This document shows positions 46,094 to 56,475 of a stretch of 64,000 nt of DNA, one piece after another (the first letter of the stretch is position 1; each line of letters begins with the position of its first letter). Origin of the DNA: Fulvia fulva (lineage: Eukaryota; Ascomycota; Dothideomycetes; Mycosphaerellales; Mycosphaerellaceae). The stretch is taken from NCBI RefSeq assembly GCF_020509005.1, contig NC_063017.1:2666001-2730000 (forward strand), read 5' to 3'. Made by a program: the position numbers and the translations under genes. A model generated the notes under the pieces. The model did not search any database. It saw only the letters and a program-made list of their open reading frames with translations, and was not told the origin of the DNA.

Positions 46094-47299
46094 CTATAGT
46101 CCGAGGATCCTGAGCTGATTTGCCGGGTTAGTCGTGTGCCCCTGTATCTGGATAGAAGCTTGCATATTGTGGAACCGTGGCCGGCGCGTAAAGTGTATCA
46201 GATTGTACTTTTCTGGGGCAAACCGAGCCCCGTACCTCCTAGCCCAGTCCTCGCAGATCTTGTGCTTCTCTTCTAGTAGCCTACAGTTCTCCTTAGTCGA
46301 GGAAGACCACGCTAGGATGTTTGTGTCGTCTACGAAGCCGCTCGTAGCGGTGTTCTGGGATTCTAGGGCTGGGAGCAGCGTCGCCATAAAGAAGAGGAAC
46401 AGAATAGGTGCTAGCGTTGAGCCTTGCGGGATTCCAGTGTAGACTGCTTGAAATGGGCTTCTGTACTGGCCGACCAGGATCGACGTACTGCGGTTTTGGA
46501 GGTAGGACCGTACGAAGTTAACAAGCCACTCAGGGAGTCCTTTCGACCTTAGGATGTAGAGAAGCCGCGGGTGTGACACGTAGTCGAAGGCTCCCGATAT
46601 GTCTAGGCTAAGTAAGGAAGCCACCTTGTCCCTATTCTTATACCAGATGGCCTTTACCTGAGAGGTGATAAGTTCTATCGCGGATAGCGTCGATCGCTGT
46701 GGGCGCGCACCCATCTGGGTGTCCGGGAGTAGAGAGTGTTCCTCTGCCGCCTCGGAGAGTCTCGTTGTAACCAGCTTCTTAAGCGCCTTCCTAAGAGTGT
46801 TAAGGAGCGCAATTGGGCGGTACGACTTCACCTGCGTATAGTCTTCCTTCTGCGGCTTGCGTAGGACCACTGTCGTCGATTGTTTAAAAGCTATCGGGTG
46901 GTATCCGGTCTGTAGGCAGGCGTTAAAGATCGCTACAACTGCTAGGGCTAGTTGATCTCTACACTTCTTTAGTAGCTCGTTTGGGATCCTATCCGGCCCC
47001 GGGGCTTTCTTCGCCGGCAACTTCCTTAGCACAGCGGTAACTTCTCCCTCGGACACCTCCTGTTGGACCGCGATACTAGGGGCTAGGGGAGTAGAGCTGT
47101 TTATGTCGCTTAGATCAGCCTCGACTAGGGGTGGGAAGAACTTGCTAGCCAGTAGACGCGCCTTGGCCTCGGGGTCGCTAACCGGGCCACTAGGCGATTG
47201 TAGCGCTAGGATAGAGAAGGAGGGGCCCTGTGTAGGGTCCTGTCGGGCCCATTTCGCTAGCTTCCACATCCTCTCTGGCTTGCCGGCGATTTCTTCCAC
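46094..47299 (-). CDS. LINE family A reverse transcriptase (fragment of ORF2)
   Basis: A 401-codon open stretch of ORF2, continuing beyond a TAG on each side. RT blocks in order: LPAKKAPGPDRIPNELLKK, YRPIALLNTLRKALKKLV, SLLSLDISGAFDYVSHPRLL (catalytic Asp), YTGIPQGSTLAPILFLFF, GFVDDTNILAW (catalytic Asp pair in an FVDD form) and FAPEKYNLIHF. The enzyme would copy the element's RNA at a nicked target site. Upstream and downstream stops look like RIP changes, so the full protein cannot be made from this copy. Confidence 0.88.
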   Translation of the reverse strand: MEEIAGKPERMWKLAKWARQDPTQGPSFSILALQSPSGPVSDPEAKARLLASKFFPPLVEADLSDINSSTPLAPSIAVQQEVSEGEVTAVLRKLPAKKAPGPDRIPNELLKKCRDQLALAVVAIFNACLQTGYHPIAFKQSTTVVLRKPQKEDYTQVKSYRPIALLNTLRKALKKLVTTRLSEAAEEHSLLPDTQMGARPQRSTLSAIELITSQVKAIWYKNRDKVASLLSLDISGAFDYVSHPRLLYILRSKGLPEWLVNFVRSYLQNRSTSILVGQYRSPFQAVYTGIPQGSTLAPILFLFFMATLLPALESQNTATSGFVDDTNILAWSSSTKENCRLLEEKHKICEDWARRYGARFAPEKYNLIHFTRRPRFHNMQASIQIQGHTTNPANQLRILGL

Positions 47300-47639
47300 T
47301 ATGGCCCTCTAGCCGACTGCTTTCTCCCTCCGTATTATAGCTTTCTTCTGTTGGCATGCCTCCCTGTATACGTTCCAGGCCTCCTCGCTATAGCTGCTCG
47401 TCCACACCCGGCGGGCTCTCCTTGCTTCTCTTACTACCGTAGTGCACTCCGGCGTCTAGTATGGTTTGGACCATGTCGTTAGTTGGGTAAGCGGAACGTG
47501 AAGTGAGGTCGCTTTTCTTATTTCGTCTGTCAACCCCTGGACTACTTCGTCTATCTCGTCTTTACTGTTGTATTGCTGCTGCGCGATCTGGACTAGCCTC
47601 TTAGAGTCATCGAGGTACGCCTAGATGTTGGCCTAGTGG

Positions 47640-48380
47640 GCCTTTCCCCAGTTTGGCTTAGGGGTTCTCGCTAGTATGCGTTGTATCTGTGTCGCAATAG
47701 AGGTCCTGACTGGCATATAGTCTGACGACGCCTCGAGTTCATGTTCGATCCTATAGTAGGTTACCGTGTGGTAGTGGCTATCTGAGATCCAGGAGAGGTC
47801 GATCGTGCCTTGGAGTCCCCCTCTCTTCCAGGTGCCCAGGTCCTTCGGGGTATTGAGGGCAATTGCGTTGCTCGCCATCAAGTCGAGTACTTCGTCGGCT
47901 ATAGGGTGCGGCTGCATAAGGCTTTCCTAGGAAGGGTAGTGTATATTGAAGTCTCCTACTACGATGTGGCACCCTTGTCTCTTGAGCGCACTGTCTAGGT
48001 GTCTGCAGACCCCTAGGTCGCGGCTAGACCTCGAGGCTGGCGGTTGTATGTATAGGTTGTGTATCTAGGTGCTACCTACGTAGAGGGAGGTAATATCGCC
48101 CCCGCCTTCTTCGTCTGCGTAGTACACTACCTCCCAGTCGGATTCTAGTATGTCCTTGCTGACATAGAAGCACGTGCGGGGTCTGCCGTCGCCTCGTAGG
48201 CATGTCGTGTAGCCTAGTGACTTGCAGGTCGTTGGTCTCTTATGGTACGGGTTAATCTATAGCTCCTGGATTGCAAGGACGTGGTGGACGCGCGGGTCCG
48301 CCTCGTGTAGGAAATGGTTCTGGACTATATCCTTGCTATGGTTGACGTTATACTGGATGATGCTAAGCGTGTCGAGGCTA
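47640..48380 (-). pseudogene. LINE family A APE-type endonuclease domain (interrupted)
   Basis: First half of ORF2. VGDFNIHYP, the core motif, sits near 47,940. It is followed by TIDLSWISD (about 47,800) and SSDYMPV, the usual SDHxPV end motif with His to Tyr by a CA-to-TA change. The domain nicks target DNA to start insertion. At least two stops interrupt it. Confidence 0.7.
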
Positions 48381-48389
48381 GTCATCGGC

Positions 48390-49655
48390 ATCGACAATCA
48401 TTTCCTCTATATCGTCCTGTGTCCTACTGCCCTGTGCGTCCTAGTCTACGCCTATCGGCTGTGTACTAAAGGGGAGCCGGGCCTGGTTAGATTCCCTCGC
48501 CGTAGCTAGCAGAGCACGTGGCCTCCCGTACGCCCTAGGCTGCGCATCCTTTACATCGTTCTCGGCCCTAGGGCGCTTGTGCCCGACCGCCGCTAGTTGG
48601 TTCCGGTGTGGGCTAGCCTCACGGTCGCCGTAGAATCTTAGGGCGACGGTTCTGTTTGTGATTGCCTTGTTTTTCGCTAGTTTCCGCTGTGGGCATTCCG
48701 CACTATACGATAGGTGGTGCCCCGGACAGTTCGCGTACCGTCTCGTAGTCGATGTACAGTCCCTAGACATATAGTCTCCTACACAGTTCGAGCAGGCCTG
48801 CTTGTTTGTGCACGTATAGGTTTGGTGTCTATACTGTTGGCATTTGAAGCATTGGAGGACACGAAAGGATGAGGAGTGCTTTTCTACTGTCTTGAGGCTG
48901 TATTGCCAGACCAGGCCTTGTTCTATCGCTAGATCCGCCGCTTTCGCGTCTTGTAGCCATACTATTAGCGCCGAGGCCTTCTTGCCTTCTGGCCATTTCC
49001 TATGGAGCCAAGTCGCCTTCTGGATTGGAGAGTTAAGAGTGACCGGGTTGTCCTCTTAGAGAGCGCGTAGGTGACCCTGGTTGGTTGGGTCAAACTCCTT
49101 AGGCATGTCGTGGACTAGGATCGTGAATTGTTTCGTTAAGACCTTCGCTGATGCCGCAACCTTAGATGCCCACTGTGGCTGTGCCTCTAGGTGCCTCCTA
49201 GCAGTAGCAGAGCTAGTATAGATCTGTAGAGTGCCGTTAGACTGTTGGTTCACTACGACCACCCCTGGTTGGTTGATTCGTTAGGCGAGCTCCTTGTTCG
49301 ATAGCTTCGTAACTTCGGCCTGGTCTTCCTTTGCTACAATACGGATCGTAACTGCATCGTACGTTAGGCGGGGGCCTAGTATCGATGCCGCGACCGATGC
49401 CCAGCTATAGGGGTGTTGATTCCGGGTGGCCTTACTAATCGCCTAGGACGTCGTCCTCATTTCTTATTCCCCTCGGTAATACGACAGTACAAGCGCCGTG
49501 CGTAGCTGAGTGATCATTACCTGTAGAGACCGGTAAGGGAGCTGATCGTTAGTTTCTATACTTTTTGCGTCCTCTATAAGTTGCTGCCAGTTGTCTTAGG
49601 GGGGCTTCGCCTGTAGGGCCGTAGGCGCCGTTAGTGCCGTAGCCTGGGCTGCCAT
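48390..49655 (-). pseudogene. LINE family A ORF1 (gag-like, zinc knuckles; interrupted)
   Basis: ATG at 49,655 (MAAQATALTAPTALQAKPP, then a TAA where Gln fits). The middle includes KQFTILVHDMPKEFDP. Near 48,870-48,700 is a set of Cys/His knuckles, including CPGHHLSYSAECP; the first is partly mutated. ORF1 proteins bind the element's RNA. Three or more RIP-type stops break the frame. Confidence 0.7.
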
Positions 49656-50345
49656 TGCCTAGGAGTTGCCTAATGTAGCTAGGCACCTCCGCGGCGTTTG
49701 GAGCTGAAGAAACAGGGTGAAGAGAGCTTTAAGCTGTCCAGATTGAATGAGGTAGAACTCCCTCAGTCCTAGGGGCAGTGGCCTGCTTTTTATATCGTTA
49801 GAATGGCCTTGATAAGAGCTTTCGAATGTGTCGTGTTTTCACCCTTATTAGTTAATAAGGCGGATAGTCTACGTCAAGGAAGGAATCGTATTTAGCAAGC
49901 TAGCTACGAGATAAGGTGACAAGTCTTAACCGCGCTTTCCCACTCATCTAGCACCACCGTGTAGCCTCGTTTCGAGAGGTTAGCCCGGAGCAAAAGCTTC
50001 CCTCTACGCCCTCCCTCCCTGTTTGCTCCTTAAGCCAATATCCACCTCTATAGGCCTAAGCCCTTTAGTGCTCTCTATTGACCGACATGCGCATCCGTCC
50101 TCTCGGGCTGTACAGACAGTGTCAGCCGTCGCTACTAGTATACACCACGCCCCAGGTTTTGACGCCCTTCGCGTTACCGCAGCCTATCTCTAGAAAGCGG
50201 CCGTCCATGCCTCGCAGGTTTGCTCGGGGCACACACTACGCCGGGCAGCGTACTCCTTACGTTTCCACCTACTAACCAATATGAAGTTCCTTATCACCCT
50301 GCCCTCGATCCTCCCCGATCACAGAACTAATCCGCTTGCATTATA

Positions 50346-50401
50346 CGTCTTTTCCCCGTCCTAACAGCCGTCTTTTCCTTGCTTAGGCTATCGTCTTTTC
50401 C
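50346..50401 (-). repeat. Three iterated 10-mers with 23-nt period in the LINE A leader
   Basis: CGTCTTTTCC begins at 50346, 50369 and 50392, so the period is exactly 23 nt, with variable sequence between. On the element's coding strand the motif is GGAAAAGACG. The same array is kept in the chimeric LINE (about 37,530-37,590). Confidence 0.85.
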
Positions 50402-50566
50402 TCGTCGCAATCTACTATGTCAGACTAGGTACGTTGTGTAGCGGGACAGGCAGTGCCTTAGGCAAAACCCTCGTTCCTATACCGGGTGTTTAATAGGCCC
50501 TTATAGGCTTCGTCGCGTGTCTACCTACCCACCGCATTGCCCGCTAGCAAACACCAGATTGTTTCG

Positions 50567-50649
50567 TAGTCCGCTCGACGCCGTTGTATAGTCCGCTCAG
50601 TTGTTGTTCTGTAGTCCGCTCGTCCAATGTTCGTCGCTTAGCCCGCTCG
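50567..50649 (-). repeat. Four iterated 11-mers with 22-27-nt spacing in the LINE A leader
   Basis: TAGTCCGCTCG-like motifs begin at 50567, 50589, 50612 and 50639 (the second ends in CA, the fourth has CC for TC). On the coding strand this is CGAGCGGACTA. The array is kept in the chimeric LINE (about 37,278-37,362). Confidence 0.82.
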
Positions 50650-50952
50650 GTTTGCGGTCTCCGGAGGTGAAAATTCTGTACTCATACCAGAGGTGTCCTG
50701 TCGAGCGTATAGGCTACGGTTCCGCGCCCTTCTTACACGTAGAAAGAAGAGGGACTCGCTCCCGACACGAGTACACGCTCGTCGGATGGTTTTCATACCC
50801 GTTTTGCTAGTAGTCCTCTGTTCGCCGCGGCTTCGCCTACGCTACGCGCCCGTCGCGCCCACGACGCTCTAGCGTAAGAATACTTGGCTCTCTCGTAGCT
50901 AGACGAGAGGTTCGTAGCCGACACCACGTACAGGTGATTCTCGTCGTCGACC

Positions 50953-50964
50953 TAGCATAAATAG
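50953..50964. repeat. Target-site duplication of LINE A, right copy
   Basis: TAGCATAAATAG, matching 44,889-44,900. Confidence 0.85.
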
Positions 50965-50987
50965 TCTAAGCCCGCTAAACCGGTTCT

Positions 50988-51014
50988 TTATATATATATA
51001 TATATATATATATA
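50988..51014. repeat. (TA)n microsatellite at the 5' end of LINE D
   Basis: About 13 TA units. A similar TA run follows the LINE D tail at 61,696-61,712, so LINE D probably inserted within a TA tract. Confidence 0.8.
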
Positions 51015-54000
51015 ACGACTAGCACTCCGGTTAATATTCTACTAGGGGATACGTTTTAGCCCTTAATCGACAGCCCTTATTAAGACGAGTAATCTACTTA
51101 AGCAGTAGCGACCCGCCTACGCTAGCGGCGGCGTAATCGTAATATAAAAAACCCTAAAACCGAGGTCCCTTTCCCCTAAAGGCAGACCCTAGAATTGCGG
51201 AGTTACGGAGGACAACTACCTAATTAGGAAGCGCGACCCCGAACAATAGCGAAGGATAGTAACTAACGAGAGCTATAGCCTTACGAACATTCTATACTAA
51301 GAGTCAAACCGGGGAACAAACTAAGAAAAAACCTAGGACACAAGCCAAGGCCTACTATATAGAAAGTAGAGGCTAACGACAAATAATATAGCGTAGACGA
51401 CCCTATATACGGAGGCGGAGAACTTACTAGGGGATAACGAATACCTAGCCCGGGTATATAAGAACACTATAGCACAGCTACTAGGAGCGCTAAAAGCGCT
51501 ATTATACTAAATCCCGAAGACAATCTAATAAGTAATATAGAGGGTAGCCTAGAAACTAACTATATAGGCAATAGTAGTAGTAGGTAAGAATTAACCCCCT
51601 CCGAAGGCAAGTAAGGCGGTACGCCTATACATTACTAATCCGGCGGAGAAACAAGAAATCGTAGCCCTAATAAGCAAGGAGATTGTCGACAGAATCGGCC
51701 AAAAGGAGGTAGTTAGGGCGAGGGTAGAGGCAATAGGCAAAGTAAGACTCTTTACCGTATAAGAGTCTAATAGACGAAAGCTAGAGACCTATAAGGAGTG
51801 GACTACTAAAGTCGCGAAGTCGGCACGAGTCTCCTACTAATAGTATACCGTCATCGCCTACGGGGTCCCTAGGACATTTAAGGTCGAAGACCTTCCCTAC
51901 CTCTAAGTATAGAACTAGAACACCTCCCTAGGAGTACGACTAACGAAGGCGGCATAGCTATATAAGATAGTAGACCGAGAAAAGACGCATTTATCGCTTA
52001 TTATTTAGGTAGAGACAGCGGAATAAGCTAACTAGATACTAGACAATAGGCTATTCTAGAACTACGAGAGAATAGATACAGAGATCTATTAGAGTAGCTA
52101 TAGGGTACTACAATGCTTCTAATGCTAACAGTACGGTTATATAGCCCTAAAATACGGGGAGAAGACCCTAAGGTGTCCTTACTACGTAGGCCTATACTAG
52201 GGAAGGGAATGCCTAAAAAGGAGAGTAGGTACGTATACTACGGTAGAAGGTACCTAGCGTATTTAAGCTAATACCCGGCTAGAATAGTAGCATAAGAACG
52301 AGCGAGATAAGCAAGGATCTCTATACTAGCTAGGTACCCCTAACGACAGTAGGAGGGACCTACCGTATATAAGGGCTTCGAGCCGAGCAAAAGGAAGAGG
52401 GCAGAAGAGACGAATAAGGGAACCTAACCGTAAACGTATCTACCTCCCGGTAGGCCTCGACACCTTAACCGGGCTACTAACGAACTAGGCTAAATGCGAA
52501 TCTTTAGGGCGCCCTAGCGGCCCTAGGGCTAGCCGGATAGCGAGATATAGGCTTAGGAGACATAGTAGGTTAGCATAGAAATAGACCTTACGGATAACTA
52601 ATAATACTATACGACGACATTACTATTATATAGTATAACGTAAACAAAAGTAGGGACAAGGTCTAGCGCCACTTTCTATAAGAGCTAGACCCGCTACGGC
52701 ACTACGTTATTACGGTATAGGAACTATAGATCAACCCCTACGTAGGACTCCTAGCTACTTATAATGACCGGAGATACTATACCGTAATCGCGGGTTAACG
52801 AGGCGTCATCCCGAGGACATATATATACGTAAGCAAGACTATAGACCTTGAGTCGTAGAAGGTTATACTACCGTAGTAGGGCAACCTAGGAGACATAATA
52901 TCAATCTAGATCGACACGACATAAGGCCCTATCTAGATCTATAACGTTTATAACCCGCTACCGCGGGGTCGGACGAGTAGGGAACTAGGAACCCTCGCCT
53001 ATCTAGAGCGGACCCTAAGCTAAGATACGAAGCAAGTACTCCTCGGCGACTTCAACCTCTACTACCTATAGTAGGGACTCGAATTCACTCCCCTATACGC
53101 GTTTCTAGGGGGGAAGCTACTAGATATTACCGTACGCTACGGGATGGCCTTAGTAATACTAAAGGGAATAGAGACGTAGAAGGCCCGTACTAGTATAAGT
53201 ACGATCGACCTATACTTCCTATTACGAGAACTTGAAGAGAGACTAGTCTAATGCCGACCGAACTACGCGCTAGAAGCCTCCTTAGACTATATCCCTATCT
53301 AAACGACGCTAAGGGTAAAGGCGATAGAGGAGCTAGTAAACGAACTACGCCGTAACTAGAAGAAGGCATACTAGGACGATATAAGAGGCTTCCTAATAGC
53401 GAACCTACTATAGTATAGAGAACTCGAGACGACAGCTTAGCTAGATCAAGTAGCGGAATAGATTACCTCGGTTATATAGTAAGTAGCGGAACAATACACG
53501 CCGTTACTCCGGCCCTTAACGTAGTAGAAGGCCTTCTAGACCCCTAAATGCTCTACGAAGGTAAGGGAGGCTAGAAGGGCAAGGCGACAGTAGACGAAGA
53601 AGCACACCTAAGAGACGTAGGAGCAATACTGCTACGCGACATAAGAGAAGAAGGTACAGATAAGACGCGATAAGCTATAGGACTAGAGAGCGACGATTAG
53701 GCTCGTTATAGAAAACCCGGAACAGATATAGAGACTTACTAAATAGGCACGACTACCTAAAGAGCAACAAGCCCCTTACTTCCCCCTAATCGTAGACCGC
53801 GAAGGGATTGCCTAGGCTACGCCCCGGGGCAAGGCAAAAGCGTTAGCCGACCATTTCTTTTCGACGTAAGTAGAGGTAGACCTTACGGACATCGACCCGA
53901 GCACATACCCGGAACCCCTAGACATAGATTGGGCGGTTAGCTCTAACATAGTAATAGGAGTTATAAGTAAGCTAAAGGGACGAAAAGCCCTAGGCCTAGA

Positions 54001-55729
54001 CAGGATACTAAACGTACTGCTAAAAGAGTATAGAGAAGAGATCGCGCCGAGCCTTATAAACCTATTTACCGCGTACCTACGGCTAGGGTATCACCCGAAG
54101 CCGTATAGAGAGTCTATAACAGTAGTGCTACGTAAGCTATAGAAGGAAGACTATACTTAGCCCAAGTCGTATAGACCAATAGCACTTCTAAATACGATAG
54201 GGAAGGTCCTAGAAAAGATAGTAGCCTAGAGACTTACGTAGCTTACCGAGGACAACTACGTACTCCTAGTAATATAGATAGGGGGAAGAAGCTAGCGATC
54301 GACACTAACAGTAATAGAGCTAATTATAGAGCAAATTCAGACCCTCTAGCACTACGGTAGGAACCGAGCGGCGTCCTTACTATCCCTCGACATCGTAGGG
54401 GCCTTCGATAACGTCTTATACTAAAGGCTAATATATATCCTATAGCAGAAAGGCATCCCCTAGTAGGTAACGTCGTTCGTCTACTCCTTTCTCTAGGAAC
54501 GGACGATATACCTAGTCCTAGGAAGGTATACGTCCGACCCGGTAAAGGTAGAGACTAGAATACCTTAGGGATCTACTCTCTCCCCTATCCTGTTTCTAAT
54601 ATTTATGTCGGATCTAATCCCCCTACTCACCTCTTCGCAAACTTTAGTATCGGGGTTCGTAGACGATATAAACATCCTAGCCTAGTTAGACTCGACAGAA
54701 GAGAACTGTCGCCTCCTTAAAGATAGGCACAAGAAATGCGAGGAGTAGGCAAAGAAGCATAGTGCCTAGTTCGCCCCTAAAAAGTACCAACTTATACACT
54801 TTAGTAAAGCGAGAACATACTATAATATAAAGGCGGCGGTAAGAATCTAAGGCTACGAGACTAAGCTATTAGCGGAGCTACGAGTACTAGGGATCTAGCT
54901 CGACCCGAAGCTAAGCTAGAATGTATAGATTAAGAAAGCCTAGAGTCGAGCGCAAGTCAATAAAGCCTCGATAAAGAGGCTTACGGCATCTATATAGGGA
55001 GCAACATTCGACAAGGCAAGAGTAATATATAAGGCGATCGTCAGACTAGCTATGTTATACGGGGTACAGATTTAGGGAACAGGAGGCGTAGGCAAGCCGA
55101 TCCCGAAACGGATAGAGTAACCCCTAAACAGGACATAGGTAGGCAACCTACGTAGGGTACTAGGCGTATATAAGACAACGTTAATAAGCACGGTAGAAAT
55201 AGAGACAGGAATACTACTAATCGGCTAGTATATCCGGGGAATAAGAATTTAATACGCGGTAAAGACGACAGGTTACCTAGTATAAACTACGATCTAGGAG
55301 GCAAAGAATAAGATAGAAAGCCGCTACCGGAGAGAGGTAGGACATAGGACAAGCCAAAAAGAGGATGACCTTACTACCTTTACGGCCGTATAGACAAGCA
55401 CCGAATAGCTAGTACGAAAGGAGGAGGAGCGTAGGACTCGCTAGGCCGGCGGGAGCAAGGCTAAGACCTAAAGCCTAGCGGAATAGATAGCGAGCTACCT
55501 ATAGGAGCAGGACTAGAAAAGGAAGCCCCCTAAGATAATAGGCCCGATAGCGCTCCGAGCCTTCTAGAGACACAATTACTAGCTATATAGGGACCTAATA
55601 AGGGCCGAAGCAAGTATAGCGATCTAAATCAGGTCCGAACATATTAGATTAAGGGCCTACTTGTTTAGGAGACGCGCACTAGACAGCTATAGCCTAGCCT
55701 ACTAGTGTAGCTACCTATCGCAAAACCTA

Positions 55730-55734
55730 GAACA
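55730..55734. repeat. Target-site duplication of copia, left copy
   Basis: GAACA, repeated at 61,272-61,276. The undisturbed family D copy at 39,403-39,412 shows a single GAACA at this position. Confidence 0.92.
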
Positions 55735-55968
55735 TGTTGAGAACATACAGGCCGCAGGACAAGCATGTAGGTGTGGGTGTGTCATGTGATTAGATCACGT
55801 GACTAGGGTTTGCCAGCCTATAGGCTGGCCAACATCCGGACACCTAGCATCTACCTACACCAACACCGGCGATACTGTATGTAGATACACGCTATCCCAT
55901 TGGGTCCTTCTTCGTCTTTGGTGTGATCCGCCGTCTTCCACTGCTGCGCAACTCGTACCTGTTTAACA
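55735..55968 (+). repeat. 5' LTR of copia
   Basis: 234 bp, TG...CA ends. It matches the 3' LTR except at 55920, 55939 and 55949, where this copy keeps G, C and C. It would carry the promoter; an inverted repeat GCCAGCCTATAGGCTGGC is visible near 55,813-55,830. Confidence 0.95.
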
Positions 55969-55980
55969 GGTTATGAGCCC
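55969..55980 (+). other. copia primer-binding site (half-tRNA initiator Met type)
   Basis: GGTTATGAGCCC directly follows the LTR. It is complementary to GGGCTCATAACC, the anticodon stem-loop of initiator tRNA-Met, and not to a tRNA 3' end (no TGG start). Drosophila copia and yeast Ty5 are known to prime this way from a cleaved tRNA half. Confidence 0.7.
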
Positions 55981-56475
55981 GGGTTAGCAACTCGGTGTTT
56001 CACCCTCGACAAAGTCGTATTGGAGTTATTCCTCTTCAGAACAAAAGGAAGGCAGACTGGAGGCCGCACCCGCATTGCACAGGAAGCTACAGCCGCGCTG
56101 TAGGTGCATATAAGACGTGAAAGAGCCTAGTGAGGCACTGTCAGACTCCGAGTCAGGGAGCCTGTGCCAATACCTCAGACAAGTGGGCGAGCTTACTGAG
56201 AAGAGTCGCTCTCCGGACATCGCGTTCGCATCGACTAACTGTTCCATCTGAGAGAGCCGCAGTGTCTCAGAAACCCCCTCTACTGAGAGAGTTACGCTAC
56301 AGTGTCTCAGCACCAACACGATCCTTACCGACCGACTTTCCTCCTCTTCCCGGCGGATAGCCATCCTCTCCGCTATCAACCTCGCGTTCGGTTTATCCCA
56401 TTTCGATCCGATCGCGTACGACCGAATACATCCTTTTACCTGAGGGCAGCCAACCTGTCCCTCAACTTACAAAAA

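Larger units (their letters stand above)
44901..50952 (-). mobile_element. Full-length LINE family A, lightly RIP-mutated
   Basis: About 6.05 kb on the minus strand: 5' leader of about 1.3 kb (50,952-49,656), ORF1 (from 49,655), ORF2 with APE-type endonuclease, RT and a C-terminal domain, a 3' untranslated region, and a (GATA)n tail. The 12-bp duplication TAGCATAAATAG borders both sides, so both ends are certain. The few stops seen are TAG or TAA for expected Gln or Trp, so it was nearly intact when inserted. I see no RNase H. The domain set suits an I/Tad-like clade; the exact clade is not settled. Confidence 0.88.

Noticed and set aside
36977..50952. Inverted 1.1-kb repeats as ends of one giant composite transposon
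   Set aside because: Each repeat is the 5' leader of a separate LINE. The right-hand one belongs to an element whose own target duplication closes at 44,889-44,900.
55960..55985. tRNA-like sequence after the copia LTR as a tRNA gene
   Set aside because: Only the anticodon-arm complement is present; there is no acceptor stem or T arm. It is a primer-binding site.
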